From: SPDF01 sp963699825
GTDB taxonomy: Bacteria > Gemmatimonadota > Gemmatimonadetes > Gemmatimonadales > GWC2-71-9
Assembly (NCBI GenBank): GCA_963699825.1
Contig: CAVOVI010000009.1
Span: 186,001-250,000 of the forward strand
DNA length: 64,000 nucleotides
Direction of reading: 5' to 3'
Shown: positions 16,549 through 25,637 of the stretch, one piece after another
Layout of the letters: the number at the start of each line of letters is the position of its first letter
Position numbering within the stretch: position 1 is the stretch's first letter
Program-made: the position numbers and the translations under genes
Notes under the pieces: model-generated
Told to the model about the DNA's origin: nothing
Databases searched by the model: none
Seen by the model: only the letters and a program-made list of their open reading frames with translations

Positions 16549-17800
16549 ATGGCATCAAAAGTCCTGATGGAAGCGCTTTCGCCGACGATGGAAGAAGGGA
16601 CGCCTCATCGAGTGGAAGAAGAACGAGGGCGATGCTGTCCGCATCGGCGATGTCATCGCCGAGGTGGAGACGGACAAGGCCGTCATGGAGCTGGTGGCGA
16701 GAGGTGAAGGGGTTCTCCTGAAGCAGTTGGTGCCCGCGGGCACCACCGCCCCCGTCGCCTCGCTGGTCGGCATCATCGGCGCGCCTGACGAGGACATCAG
16801 CGGCCTCTTGAGTGACGGCGGGGCTGCGCCCGCCGCGAAGCCCGCGGCGACAGCCCCTGCCTCCCCGCCCAGCCGCCCAGCGGCCCCACCGACTGCCCCC
16901 CTGCCCCCCAGCCCCGCGTCCCCGCCTCCGACCGCCTCCGGCGGTCGGACCAAGGCCTCCCCCCTGGCCCGCAAGGTCGCCCGGGAGCGCGGCCTCGATC
17001 TCGGCGCCATCGCCGGATCGGGCCCCGAGGGGCGGATCGTGCTCCGGGACCTGGACCAGGCTCCCGCGACCCCGAGTGCTGGCTTCGCAATACCGGCCGG
17101 CGTCGCCTTCACCGACGTGCCGCTCACCCAGATCCGGAAGACGATCGCCAGGCGGCTCGCGCAGTCGCTCGGGCCAGTCCCGACGTTCTATCTCACGACC
17201 GAGGTCGACATGGACCGGGCGTGGGAGGCGCGGGAAGCGCTGAATGAGGCGGGGAAGCGGGGAAGCGGGGACGCCGTCAAGATCTCGTTCAACGATATCA
17301 TCATGAAGGCCACTGCCGCCGCGCTCAAGGCACACCCGGACTGCAATGCATGGTGGCAGGACGATCGCATCCGGTACTGGAACGAGGTGCACCTCAGCGT
17401 CGCCGTCGCGGTGGAAGACGGGTTGATCACCCCGGTGGTACGTCACGCCGACAGGAAGTCGCTCCGCGAGATTTCCGCCGAGGTGAAGGAACTGGCCGGC
17501 CGCGCACGGGAACGCCGGCTGAAGCCGGAGGAATACACCGGTGGCACGTTCAGCGTCTCCAATCTCGGCATGTTCGACATCGACCAGTTCACCGCCATCA
17601 TCAATCCGCCCGAGGCCGGCATTCTGGCCGTGGGCAGCATCGTGGAACAGGCCGTGGTCAAGCAGGGTGCGGTCGTACCGGGGCGTCGACTCCGGCTCAC
17701 CATGTCCTGCGATCACCGGGTCATCGACGGCGCCACCGGAGCTGCGTTCCTGCGCACTCTGAAGGGCATGCTGGAGAACCCGCTGGCCATCGTCTACTAG
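16549..17800 (+). CDS. pdhC: Pyruvate dehydrogenase E2, dihydrolipoyl acetyltransferase, frameshifted
   Basis: About 416 residues after correction. One lipoyl domain (1-78) with the lipoylated Lys in VETDKAVMEL. A Pro/Ala-rich linker follows (about 90-135), then a peripheral-subunit-binding domain (ASPLARKVARERGLDLGAIAGSGPEGRI, about 140-170), then the catalytic domain ending in SCDHRVIDGA (HRxxDG). The ATG at 16549 opens MASKVLMEALSPTMEEG, then the frame breaks. Removing one G at 16597-16599 continues as RLIEWKKNEGDAV, exactly the expected lipoyl domain. Carries acetyl groups from E1 to CoA. Its lipoyl domain is the target of LipA and LipB encoded nearby. Confidence 0.9.
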
Positions 17801-17839
17801 CGGCCCACGCCGCCCGATCTCAGACCGAGGACTCTCATC

Positions 17840-19234
17840 GTGGCTTCATACGACATCATCATCCTGGGCGGCGGCCCCGCCGGGTACGTCTGCGCCATCC
17901 GTGCAGCCCAGCTCGGGCTCAGCACCGCCGTGGTGGAGAAGGACAAGCTCGGCGGCGTCTGCGTCAACATCGGCTGCATCCCCACCAAGGCGTTGCTGCA
18001 CAGCGCGTCCTCCATCCAGCTGATTCAGCACCAGGCCAAGGACCTCGGGATCGAGGTGGGCGGGGTCAAGACCGACTATGGCGTGGCGATGAAGCGGAGC
18101 CGCAAGGTGTCCGAGCAGAACTCCAAGGGCGTGGAGTTCCTGATGAAGAAGAACAAGGTGACCGTCATCAAGGGCACCGGCACGCTCCTGCCCGGCAAGA
18201 AGGTGAAGGTCGGCGCCGATGTCCACGAGGCCAAGAAGGCCGTGGTCATTGCCACGGGGTCACGGGTCAAGGGGATTCCGCAGATCGGACTGGACATCAA
18301 CAAGACCACCGTCATCAGCTCCGACGAAGCGCTCTTCCTCGAGGCGGCGCCCAAGTCGATGATCGTGGTCGGCGCCGGCGCGGTCGGGTCGGAGTTCGCC
18401 GACATCTTCAACGCCTTCGGCACCAAGGTGACCCTCGTGGAGGCGCTCCCGCGGATTCTCCCGATCGAGGACGCCGAATGCTCGGACGCCCTGGCCAAGT
18501 CGTTCAAGAAGCGGGGCATCGATGTGCTGGCAGGCGCCAAGGTGGTCAAGGCGACGGTCGGCAAGGAATCCGTTACCCTCGAGATCGAGGCGGGCGGCGA
18601 GAAGAAGTCCGTCACCGCGGACAAGGTGCTGATGGCTGCCGGCCGCGCGGTGAACACCGAGAGCATGGGATTCAAGGAAGCGGGCGTGCAGCTGACCGAC
18701 CGCGGCTTCGTCAAGGTGAACCCCGCGACCTACGAGACCACCGCCCCCGGCGTGTACTGCATCGGAGACGTCGCCGGCCCCCCGATGCTGGCCCACAAGG
18801 GAAGCCGGGAAGGCACCGTCGTGGCGGAACTGATCGCCGGGCACAAGCCGCATCCGATCCGCTACGACAACATCCCGAGTGTGACCTACTGCCACCCGGA
18901 GGTGGCGAGCATCGGGCTGACCGAAGAGCAGTGCAAGGAGCAGAAGCTCGATTACCAGGTCGGACGGTTCCCGTTCAGCGCCAACGGCCGCGCCCGTGCC
19001 TCGAACGAGACCGAGGGGTTCGTCAAGATCATCCGCGAGAAGAAGTATGGAGAAATCCTCGGCGCGCACATCGTGGGCGGCCACGCCTCCGAGATCATCC
19101 ACGAGCTGGCGGTGGCCCGGGAAAACGAATACACCGTCGAGGAAGTCGATCTCGCGATTCACGCCCATCCCACCCTGTCGGAGGCGATCGCCGAAGCGGC
19201 GCTCGATTCGATGGGGAGGGTGATCCATACCTAG
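17840..19234 (+). CDS. lpdA: Dihydrolipoyl dehydrogenase (E3)
   Basis: 464 residues. FAD-binding GGGPAGYVCAIRAAQLG (about 9-26), redox disulfide GGVCVNIGCIPTKALLH (Cys near 41 and 46), NAD-binding VVGAGAVGSEFADIF near 176, second FAD block VYCIGDVAGPPMLAHKGSREG, and the C-terminal catalytic His-Glu pair in IHAHPTLSEAIAEAALDS. Re-oxidises dihydrolipoamide of E2 and passes electrons to NAD. GTG start with GAGG upstream. Fourth gene of the PDH run. Confidence 0.95.
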   Translation: MASYDIIILGGGPAGYVCAIRAAQLGLSTAVVEKDKLGGVCVNIGCIPTKALLHSASSIQLIQHQAKDLGIEVGGVKTDYGVAMKRSRKVSEQNSKGVEFLMKKNKVTVIKGTGTLLPGKKVKVGADVHEAKKAVVIATGSRVKGIPQIGLDINKTTVISSDEALFLEAAPKSMIVVGAGAVGSEFADIFNAFGTKVTLVEALPRILPIEDAECSDALAKSFKKRGIDVLAGAKVVKATVGKESVTLEIEAGGEKKSVTADKVLMAAGRAVNTESMGFKEAGVQLTDRGFVKVNPATYETTAPGVYCIGDVAGPPMLAHKGSREGTVVAELIAGHKPHPIRYDNIPSVTYCHPEVASIGLTEEQCKEQKLDYQVGRFPFSANGRARASNETEGFVKIIREKKYGEILGAHIVGGHASEIIHELAVARENEYTVEEVDLAIHAHPTLSEAIAEAALDSMGRVIHT

Positions 19235-19256
19235 GCGGGGACGCGGGGACGCGGGG

Positions 19257-19715
19257 ATGCAACCGCCCCGGGAGGAGCGCCCCGAACACTGGAATCCACT
19301 GGCGCCCTCCGAGGACTACATCCCCCTCGCGTGGGCCTCGATCGGGTTCGGCATTTTTCTCGGCACCGCGCTCGTGGCGGCGGTGCTCCTGGGTGTGCGC
19401 GCCCTCGTCTCACAGGCCCCGCCAACCGACACGCCCGATCCCAGCCAGCCAGCGGCCGTACTCCTCATCTTCGGGACACTCGGCGCCTGCGCGATGGCGG
19501 GGATCTCCTGCTGGACCGCCATGGCGCCGGTGCCGACCTATCGGCGCGGCGGCCTCAGTATGGTCACCGCATTCGCCACGATCGTCATGGCGCTCCTCCT
19601 CGCCCCCGTGAACGAACTTGGCGGCCCGATCGGCCTGGGCCTGGTGGTCGTCGTCGCGGGCGCGCTGGCCTGGCGCCTCCGCAGGCGGGTGCGGGAACTG
19701 CGGGCGGGTCAATGA
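19257..19715 (+). CDS. Predicted inner-membrane protein between lpdA and lipB (152 aa)
   Basis: Four hydrophobic segments: about residues 23-50 (PLAWASIGFGIFLGTALVAAVLLGV), 65-90, 98-115 and 118-140. The N-terminus is acidic and Pro-rich and the C-terminus is basic (RLRRRVRELRAG). No family recognised and no catalytic motif. It overlaps the lipB start by four bases (ATGA), so it belongs to the PDH/lipoylation transcript, but nothing in the sequence ties it to lipoate. Confidence 0.65.
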   Translation: MQPPREERPEHWNPLAPSEDYIPLAWASIGFGIFLGTALVAAVLLGVRALVSQAPPTDTPDPSQPAAVLLIFGTLGACAMAGISCWTAMAPVPTYRRGGLSMVTAFATIVMALLLAPVNELGGPIGLGLVVVVAGALAWRLRRRVRELRAGQ

Positions 19716-20428
19716 CTCAACGGCCGCTCCTCGTGGCCGATCTCGGACGCCGATCGTACGGCGAGGTCCTGGAACTCCAGCGCCGCCTCTGCCGCGCCAG
19801 ACAGACCGGAGTGACGACGGAGGATCTCCTGCTCTTCGTGGAGCACGAACCCGTGGTCACGCTGGGCCGGGGCACGAAGGAGACCAGTCTCCCGCTCTCG
19901 CCAGAGGGAATTCGGGAGCGGGGCGTGGCCGTGTTCGAGGTGGAGCGTGGCGGAGATGTCACCTTCCATGGGCCGGGCCAGCTCGTCGGGTATCCCATTC
20001 TCGACCTCACGCATCACAAGCAGGACCTGCACTGGTACCTGCGCGCGGTCGAGGAGGCGCTCATCGACGCACTCGGCTCCCTTGGTATCCCGGCAGAACG
20101 GAATCCGGGGCTGACGGGGGTCTGGACGGGCGGCCGCAAGATTGCGAGCATCGGCATTCACGTGAAGCAGTGGGTGACGTTTCACGGATTTGCGCTCAAC
20201 GTTTCCACCGACCTCGACTTCTTCGACCTGATCGTGCCCTGCGGCATCGAGGGCGTCACGATGACGAGCATCGCTCGCGAATTGGGAGCCTCCACCCCAC
20301 CGAATTTGATGACCGCCACGCGGGACGCGGTCACGACCGCGTTCGGGCGGGTCTTCGACCGCCGCCCGCGCCCCGCGCGGGAAGATGAATGGAACCTCAC
20401 AACACCAGTCGGTGAGGTGACCCGCTAG
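19712..20428 (+). CDS. lipB: Octanoyl-ACP:protein N-octanoyltransferase
   Basis: 238 residues. Transfers octanoate from ACP to the lipoyl-domain Lys, the step before LipA. Motifs: VEHEPVVTLGRG, the signature RGGDVTFHGPGQLVGYPILDL, the Lys of GGRKIASIGIHV, TFHGFALNV, and the catalytic Cys in LIVPCGIEGVTMTSI. All active-site residues are present and length is normal. Together with lipA at 13550 this cluster carries the complete endogenous lipoylation route next to its E2 substrate. Confidence 0.95.
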   Translation: MTQRPLLVADLGRRSYGEVLELQRRLCRARQTGVTTEDLLLFVEHEPVVTLGRGTKETSLPLSPEGIRERGVAVFEVERGGDVTFHGPGQLVGYPILDLTHHKQDLHWYLRAVEEALIDALGSLGIPAERNPGLTGVWTGGRKIASIGIHVKQWVTFHGFALNVSTDLDFFDLIVPCGIEGVTMTSIARELGASTPPNLMTATRDAVTTAFGRVFDRRPRPAREDEWNLTTPVGEVTR

Positions 20429-20466
20429 AGTTGCCTTTCGCGCGATGCTCCGCCAATCTCCAAGGC

Positions 20467-20949
20467 ATGGCGGACATTCCACCGAAACGCACTCCGCAGA
20501 CCATCGCGGACGATCGCGTCGAGCAGATCCTCCGGGCGGCAGACAGCTGGGCGTCCGACGTCCCTGCTCCGCTGGTACCCGCGGTTCGGGCGGTCTTCCT
20601 TCGGCTGGCCGAGATGATTGCCGATGCCCGCCACGAACATCTGAACATTCCCGAACCACTTGATCCAGATGCCGGGAAGGCGCTCGACCTCATCGCCAGC
20701 CGGCTCCGCGCACCGGCGAGCATTCATGGGCTCGAGGTCGAGCTGGAAGCGCTTTCGGCACTTGAACTTCGGGCCACGGGGTCGTGGGCCGTGGTGCCGT
20801 CGGCCCAGTCCGAGTGGACCGCCACGGCCATCACCTACCTCGAGCAGCGCGCGGCTGCCCTCCCCGCCGCCGACCGGCCCGAGGACTACTGGGCAGACGA
20901 CCTGGTAGCCGGGGTCATCGCGTCCGTCCGCGCACTCGTGGCCGGCTGA
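20467..20949 (+). CDS. Unknown soluble protein (160 aa)
   Basis: Start ATG at 20467. Mostly helical, acidic and rich in Ala and Leu: DDRVEQILRAADSWASDVP, VRAVFLRLAEMIADARHEHLNIP, LELRATGSWAVVPSAQSEW. No signal peptide, membrane segment or domain I know. Follows lipB by 38 bases in the same direction and ends at a strong bidirectional terminator, so it may be the last gene of the lipA-lipB transcript. Confidence 0.55.
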   Translation: MADIPPKRTPQTIADDRVEQILRAADSWASDVPAPLVPAVRAVFLRLAEMIADARHEHLNIPEPLDPDAGKALDLIASRLRAPASIHGLEVELEALSALELRATGSWAVVPSAQSEWTATAITYLEQRAAALPAADRPEDYWADDLVAGVIASVRALVAG

Positions 20950-20965
20950 GCTCCCCCAGATACGA

Positions 20966-20998
20966 GAAGCCCCCCGGCCACTGGCCGGGGGGCTTTCG
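20966..20998. terminator. Bidirectional Rho-independent terminator
   Basis: AGCCCCCCGGCCA / TGGCCGGGGGGCT hairpin with loop CT, flanked by GAGAA on one side and TTTCG on the other. It sits between the convergent 160-residue protein and M20 peptidase genes and probably serves both. Confidence 0.8.
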
Positions 20999-21023
20999 AA
21001 CGCCCGGGATGGGGAGAGTCGGC

Positions 21024-22404
21024 TCACCCCTTCTTCTGGGGCGTTTCTTCCGCCATCATCTCGAAGAACCGACCGAAGATCTTGATCCCATCCCAGATCT
21101 GCTGAACGGCAATCTTCTCGTTCGGTGAGTGGAGACCGTCGTCCGGGAGTCCCGACACCGGTGAGGAGGACCGGCGCACCGGTCATCCCGAGCTTCGGGA
21201 CGATCGGGATGGAACCGCCGGCCCGCACCGAGACGGTCTTGCGCCCAACGACCTCTTCGAAGGCCCGATCGAGCACCTTGAAGGCCGGAGCGGTGACATC
21301 GACCTCCACCGGATCCGCCCCATGCAGCGCGCGCACCTCGACCTTGGCCCAGGTCGGCGCCAAGGCGTGCACGGTCTTCTCCAGCGCCGCCTGCACCCCG
21401 TCCCTGGTCAGGCCCGGAACGAGCCGGAGGCTCACCTTGGCCGCGGCCTTCGCCGGGATGACCGTCTTGGCACCGTCTCCGGTGAATCCGCCGATGATCC
21501 CATGGATTTCGAAGGTCGGCAGCGCCCAGGTCCGCTCCAGGATTGAATATTCCTTCAACCCAGTCAGCGCGGTCCCCGTGACCTCTTCCTTCATGTACTC
21601 CTGCACGTTGAAGGGCAGCCCCTTCCAAGCCACGAGTTCCGCGTCCGTCGGAGGCACGACCTGGTCGTAGAGCCCGCGGATATGAATGCGGCCATCCACC
21701 CCCTTGAGATCCATCAGCAGCCGGCAGAGGGCCTCCAGTGCATTCGGCGCGACGCCGCCGTAGGTCCCGGAGTGCAGGTCGCGTTCCAGCGTCCGAAGAT
21801 GGATTTCGGCGTAGCACATGCCGCGCAGTGCCGTGTACACCGCCGGAATCCCGGGGGCGTAGTAGCCCATGTCGGCCACGAGGACCGCGTCGGCGTTGGT
21901 GCGCTCCGGCTCCTGGTTGAGCCGGTCCACGATCACGTCGCCGCCGCACTCCTCCTCGCCCTCGATGATGAAGTTGACGTTGAGGGGAGGATTGCCGTTG
22001 GCATCGAGCACCGACTCGTAGGCCTTGAGCAGGGTGAACACCTGCCCCTTGTCGTCCACGGCACCGCGGGCGTAGAGATTCCCGTCGCGGATGGTGGGCT
22101 CGAACGGTGGCGACACCCACTCATCGAGCGGATCCGGCGGCTGGACGTCGTAGTGCCCATAGATCAGGACGGTCGGCTTGCCGGGGACCCGGGGGCTCTC
22201 CGCCCAGACGATCGGATGCCCCTTGCCCTCGAGCAGGGTCACCTTGGGGCACTTCAACCGCTTGAATTCGTCCATGAGCCAGTCGGCCGCCTTGCGGCAG
22301 TCGGCCGCGTTGGCGGGCAGGGTGCTCACACTGGGGATGCGCAGGAATGTGAAGAGTTCGCCAAGGAGGCGCTTCTCTTCGCGGGCCACAAATCCGGTGT
22401 CCAT
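21024..22404 (-). CDS. M20-family dipeptidase, frameshifted near the C-terminus
   Basis: 459 residues after correction. Cytosolic di-zinc peptidase of the ArgE/DapE/CPG2 class, closest in style to CNDP-like dipeptidases. Metal-site motifs: YGHYDVQPPDP (about 80-90), ARGAVDDKGQ (about 112) and IEGEEECGG (about 145). The N-terminal LFTFLRIPSVST block is typical. Near the end, PVLLTGVG is followed by an out-of-frame tail. Dropping the base at 21150 restores LPDDGLHSPNEKI and a natural end with several Lys at 21024. The His in that restored motif is a family metal ligand. Confidence 0.85.
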
Positions 22405-22550
22405 AGGGGAAACGTCCTCGGAAGAGCTGACGGTTGCGAGCGGACTTAACTGACGAAAGGTACACCGAACCGGACGGTGCGCGAGGGCCGCCCCGGAGGC
22501 ACGGAAATCCCCCCTCTGGCGCGATTCAATCTCGCCGATACATTCGCGGT

Positions 22551-23663
22551 ATGTTCACCACATCACAGTTCCGCGTCTTCGCCACAGAGCCCAGTGAGCG
22601 TGCCCTGGCTCGTGCGCGGCACCTCCTCCGCGATGCGTCGCTCGATGAGGCGGAGGAAGCGTATCTCGAGCTCATCGATCGGCAGCCTGACCTCAAACTG
22701 GCGTGGTGCGAGTACTTCGAGATGCTCCGCGGCCAGCGGCGATTCGAGGAGGCGCTTGCCCTGTCGGCGCAGGCGGCTGACCAGTTTGGTGAATCCGCGG
22801 TTCCCCTCGCCCTCAAGGGCGCGGCGATGGTGGAACTCGGCCGATACCGCGAAGGCCTAGTGGCGCTCGAGCAGGCCGCTGCCCGGAATCCCGACTTCGC
22901 GATGGTCTGGCACGAGGCCGGCTACGCCGCCTACCGTCTCGGCGAGCACGACCGTGCCCTGCTGGCGCTCGACCGCGCCTTCGCCCTCGAGCCCCACAGC
23001 GGGACCCTGCACCTCCGCGGGAAGATCCTGCGGGGCGCCGGTCGCTACCTGGCCGCCGAGGTGGCCTTCAGTGGCGCCGTCGAATCGGCGGAGTACCCTG
23101 AGCAACGGGCGGAGGCAGAGCGCCAGGTGGCCATCACCCGGCGGTACGCGGCCTTCATCGGCCGGCGGCCGGCTGAACTGACGGCGACCCAGCGCTGGTT
23201 CGGAGACCACGGCGCCTCGCTCCTTACCCGCGCCGACGGGGAGCATCACCCCTCGCCCGAACGGCTGGTCCAGGAGTTCATCACCGTGGTGCATGAAGAG
23301 GAGTGGAAATTCACGCACCTCGTGACCACCGATGAATGGGATGGGTGGGTGACGCTGGCCGCGGCCCTGGAACTCCCGGGTCACGATGGGAAGTCGCTGC
23401 CCCCTGACGCGCTACCGCTGGTCGTCGGGCTCAGGCCCGGCGGTGTGGGTTCGAGCTGGGCGCTCGCCACCCGGCAGGTGATGCGGAGCGAGGAAGGCCT
23501 GACCTTCAGCGTCTTCCAGCCACTCTCGGGGCCGGTGGCCGATGTCGCCGGGATCCTGGAGGGGTCGGGCCGGGTGCGGGTTGATCTCGGAGTCGCCGAG
23601 GAAGCGATCCGTCATCCACAGAGCAGGCTGCGCGGGCGCCGGCTACGGGCCCGCGGGCACTGA
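22551..23663 (+). CDS. TPR-repeat protein with unknown C-terminal domain (370 aa)
   Basis: From the ATG at 22551. Residues about 15-195 hold five or so TPR-like helix pairs, for example SLDEAEEAYLELIDRQPDLKLAW and GRYREGLVALEQAAARNPDFAMVWHEAGYAAYRLGEHDRA (shown by their Asp-Pro and Ala spacing). Residues 210-370 form a separate domain with WFGDHGASLL, VHEEEWKFTHLVTTDEWDGW and WALATRQVMRSEEG, which I do not recognise. No signal peptide. Its last 21 bases overlap the convergent peptidase gene. Confidence 0.7.
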   Translation: MFTTSQFRVFATEPSERALARARHLLRDASLDEAEEAYLELIDRQPDLKLAWCEYFEMLRGQRRFEEALALSAQAADQFGESAVPLALKGAAMVELGRYREGLVALEQAAARNPDFAMVWHEAGYAAYRLGEHDRALLALDRAFALEPHSGTLHLRGKILRGAGRYLAAEVAFSGAVESAEYPEQRAEAERQVAITRRYAAFIGRRPAELTATQRWFGDHGASLLTRADGEHHPSPERLVQEFITVVHEEEWKFTHLVTTDEWDGWVTLAAALELPGHDGKSLPPDALPLVVGLRPGGVGSSWALATRQVMRSEEGLTFSVFQPLSGPVADVAGILEGSGRVRVDLGVAEEAIRHPQSRLRGRRLRARGH

Positions 23664-24749
23664 GTCGGTCGCCGCGCTCCGCTGGAGCGCGGCTTCGAGG
23701 CGTACCCAGGCGCTGTCCCCTTCCACCCCCGCCACAACCGGCTGCAGCCGTTCCACAGCCAGCCGGATATCTCCATCGTTCTGCAGATACCACTCCTCGA
23801 ACAGCGCGGAACGCGCGCGGTAGATTCGCGCGGCGATCAACCGTGCGTTGTTGACCGGGCGCTCGGCCATTCGACCCACCCGAATCGTCCGCAACTCCCC
23901 ACCGACCGGCCCTTCGAGCTGCTCGCGCGCCCAGCGCCCTGCGTCCGCACGCCCCAGAGCCAGCTCGGTCGAGTCAGGGTGTGAACCGTAGAGCGTATCG
24001 AGCCTCGCCGCGAGCGAGTCGTAGAACGCCGCGAGCACCAACTCGTCGTGCCATCGGTCCGCCGCCCTGCGCGCGTGGACGCTATCCTCCCGTGCCCGGA
24101 AGAACGCCTCGGCGGCCCGGTACCCCACCATCTGCGCGAAGGTCTCGTTGAACGGCGTCGCGCTCTTCACATAGAGGGTGTTGTGCGCCACCTCGTGGAA
24201 GACGAGGGCCGCGATCTCCACCGAATCTCCCCCGAGCGCCGTGGAGAGCAGCGGATCGTTGAACCAGCCCAGGGTGGAGAACGCGCCTGAGGGCCGGAGG
24301 TAGGTATCGAGCCCGCGGGCCTCGAGGTCCGCCGCCGCCGACTCGGCCATCTTGGGGTCGAAGAAGCCCTTGTACGGCACTCGACCCACGATCGGATATT
24401 TCCAGGTCACGGGGCAGAGACAGTCCGGCGGGGAGGCGGAAAGCACGAGCAACAAGGTGTCCCGCCCGACATCGGTGTATTGCGTGTACGTCTTGTCAGC
24501 TTCCAGTCCAAGGCCTGCAGCGGCGTCCCGCACGTCGAGCACGAGTTCGAGCTGGCCGCGGACGGCAGGATCGAGATCGGGATTGCGGAGCACCTTGGTG
24601 ATTGGCTTCCGCTCGGTGAGGATCTGCGTCTCCTCGAGCCCGGCCCTGGTCAGGTACCGCACCTCGCTGCTGGCCACGTACGCCGTGCTGAAACCGACCA
24701 TCAGGGCGGCCACGATGGCGACGATCACGCGAACAGGGCTCCAGCGCAT
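23643..24749 (-). CDS. Putative aminopeptidase (PF10023 / COG4324 type), membrane-anchored
   Basis: 368 residues. One N-terminal signal anchor (VRVIVAIVAALMVGFSTAYVA) and a large periplasmic domain. The zinc-peptidase motif is FHEVAHNTLYVK near residue 184, with NETFAQMVGYRAAE about 20 residues later supplying the third ligand. A DCLCPVTWKYPIVGRVPYKGFF block before it is characteristic of this family of predicted aminopeptidases. Substrate unknown. Translated just before the PorV-like gene in the minus-strand run; the gap is only seven bases. Confidence 0.8.
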   Translation of the reverse strand: MRWSPVRVIVAIVAALMVGFSTAYVASSEVRYLTRAGLEETQILTERKPITKVLRNPDLDPAVRGQLELVLDVRDAAAGLGLEADKTYTQYTDVGRDTLLLVLSASPPDCLCPVTWKYPIVGRVPYKGFFDPKMAESAAADLEARGLDTYLRPSGAFSTLGWFNDPLLSTALGGDSVEIAALVFHEVAHNTLYVKSATPFNETFAQMVGYRAAEAFFRAREDSVHARRAADRWHDELVLAAFYDSLAARLDTLYGSHPDSTELALGRADAGRWAREQLEGPVGGELRTIRVGRMAERPVNNARLIAARIYRARSALFEEWYLQNDGDIRLAVERLQPVVAGVEGDSAWVRLEAALQRSAATDSVPAGP

Positions 24750-24756
24750 CGAATCC

Positions 24757-25635
24757 TCACGGTGTCAGGCGCAAACCGAAGGTGTGAACGGCCTTCCCGA
24801 ACAAGTTCTGCGCCTGATAGGCGTAGTCGAGACCGAGCCGACCGAGAACGACCCCGCCACCGACGGTCCACCGACTGCACTCCGAACCGAGCGGCGGGGG
24901 GCCGTATCCCGTGCGGAGCACCACACCGACGCCCGACACGACGGCACCGCCCTCCACACCGACGAGGAACCGGGTCGACTGCCCCTCGGTCCACACCCAT
25001 TCGATCGTGCCGAGAAGGCGCGCGGTGCCCTGGGGGTCCACGAAGTTGAGCGTATAGCCGAGGTGCGTCGACGTCGGCAGCGCGACCCCGAGCCCGGAAA
25101 GATTCTGGTTGCCGATGTTCTGGACCGAGACCGCCAGGGCCATGATATCGAAGACCGCGACCGTGAAGCCGGCCCCGGTCGTGAAGGACCGGTTGACTGT
25201 TCCACTCGTGTCGGTGACAGAGACGTACCTCCCCGAGGCGCCGAGGGCCAGAAGGCCGTACCGGTAATCCGCAGCACCGACCCAGGTCACGTTGTCGGCG
25301 TAGCCGGAGGTGTCGGGCAACAACAGATAGGCGGCACCTGCGCCCAGATTGAACTGGCCGGCGCGAAACGCCGCCGCCCCCTGCCAGAGCGTCACGTCCT
25401 GCGGCATCGGACTGTACAGGCCCTCCACGCTCAGCACCTTGATGGTCGCCATGCCGGAGGGATTGATGAAGACGCTGCCCGCGTCTCCCACCAGGGCGAC
25501 ACCGGCGCCGGCCATGGCTGCGGAGCGGGCCGACGGCGGGAGGATGTTCACGATCGACGTCGGCGCCTGCGCGCCGAGCGGTGCGGTGAATGCCGCAGCA
25601 GCGGCGGCGAAGACAAGGTGCCGCACCTGGGCCAC
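24757..25635 (-). CDS. PorV/PorQ-like outer-membrane protein
   Basis: 292 residues. Signal peptide (FAAAAAAFTAPLGAQ) followed by SARSAAMAGAGVALVGDAGSVFINPSGMA, the conserved opening of PorV/UPF0164-type FadL-like barrels. The rest is amphipathic strands, ending FGLRLTP. In Bacteroidetes PorV is a type IX secretion shuttle protein, but no other T9SS gene is here. In this kind of genome such paralogues are general outer-membrane barrels, so secretion cannot be concluded. GTG start at 25635. Confidence 0.75.
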   Translation of the reverse strand: MAQVRHLVFAAAAAAFTAPLGAQAPTSIVNILPPSARSAAMAGAGVALVGDAGSVFINPSGMATIKVLSVEGLYSPMPQDVTLWQGAAAFRAGQFNLGAGAAYLLLPDTSGYADNVTWVGAADYRYGLLALGASGRYVSVTDTSGTVNRSFTTGAGFTVAVFDIMALAVSVQNIGNQNLSGLGVALPTSTHLGYTLNFVDPQGTARLLGTIEWVWTEGQSTRFLVGVEGGAVVSGVGVVLRTGYGPPPLGSECSRWTVGGGVVLGRLGLDYAYQAQNLFGKAVHTFGLRLTP

Positions 25636-25637
25636 CC

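Noticed and set aside
15353..17716. A very long open frame antisense to the pdh genes
   Set aside because: It mirrors the codons of pdhA, pdhB and pdhC. In high-GC DNA the antisense frame of a real gene often stays open. Its translation is low-complexity and shows no domain.
24757..25635. PorV-like protein taken as evidence for type IX secretion
   Set aside because: No PorK, L, M, N, U or Sov homologue and no C-terminal sorting domain is in the window. PorV-like barrels occur widely without T9SS.
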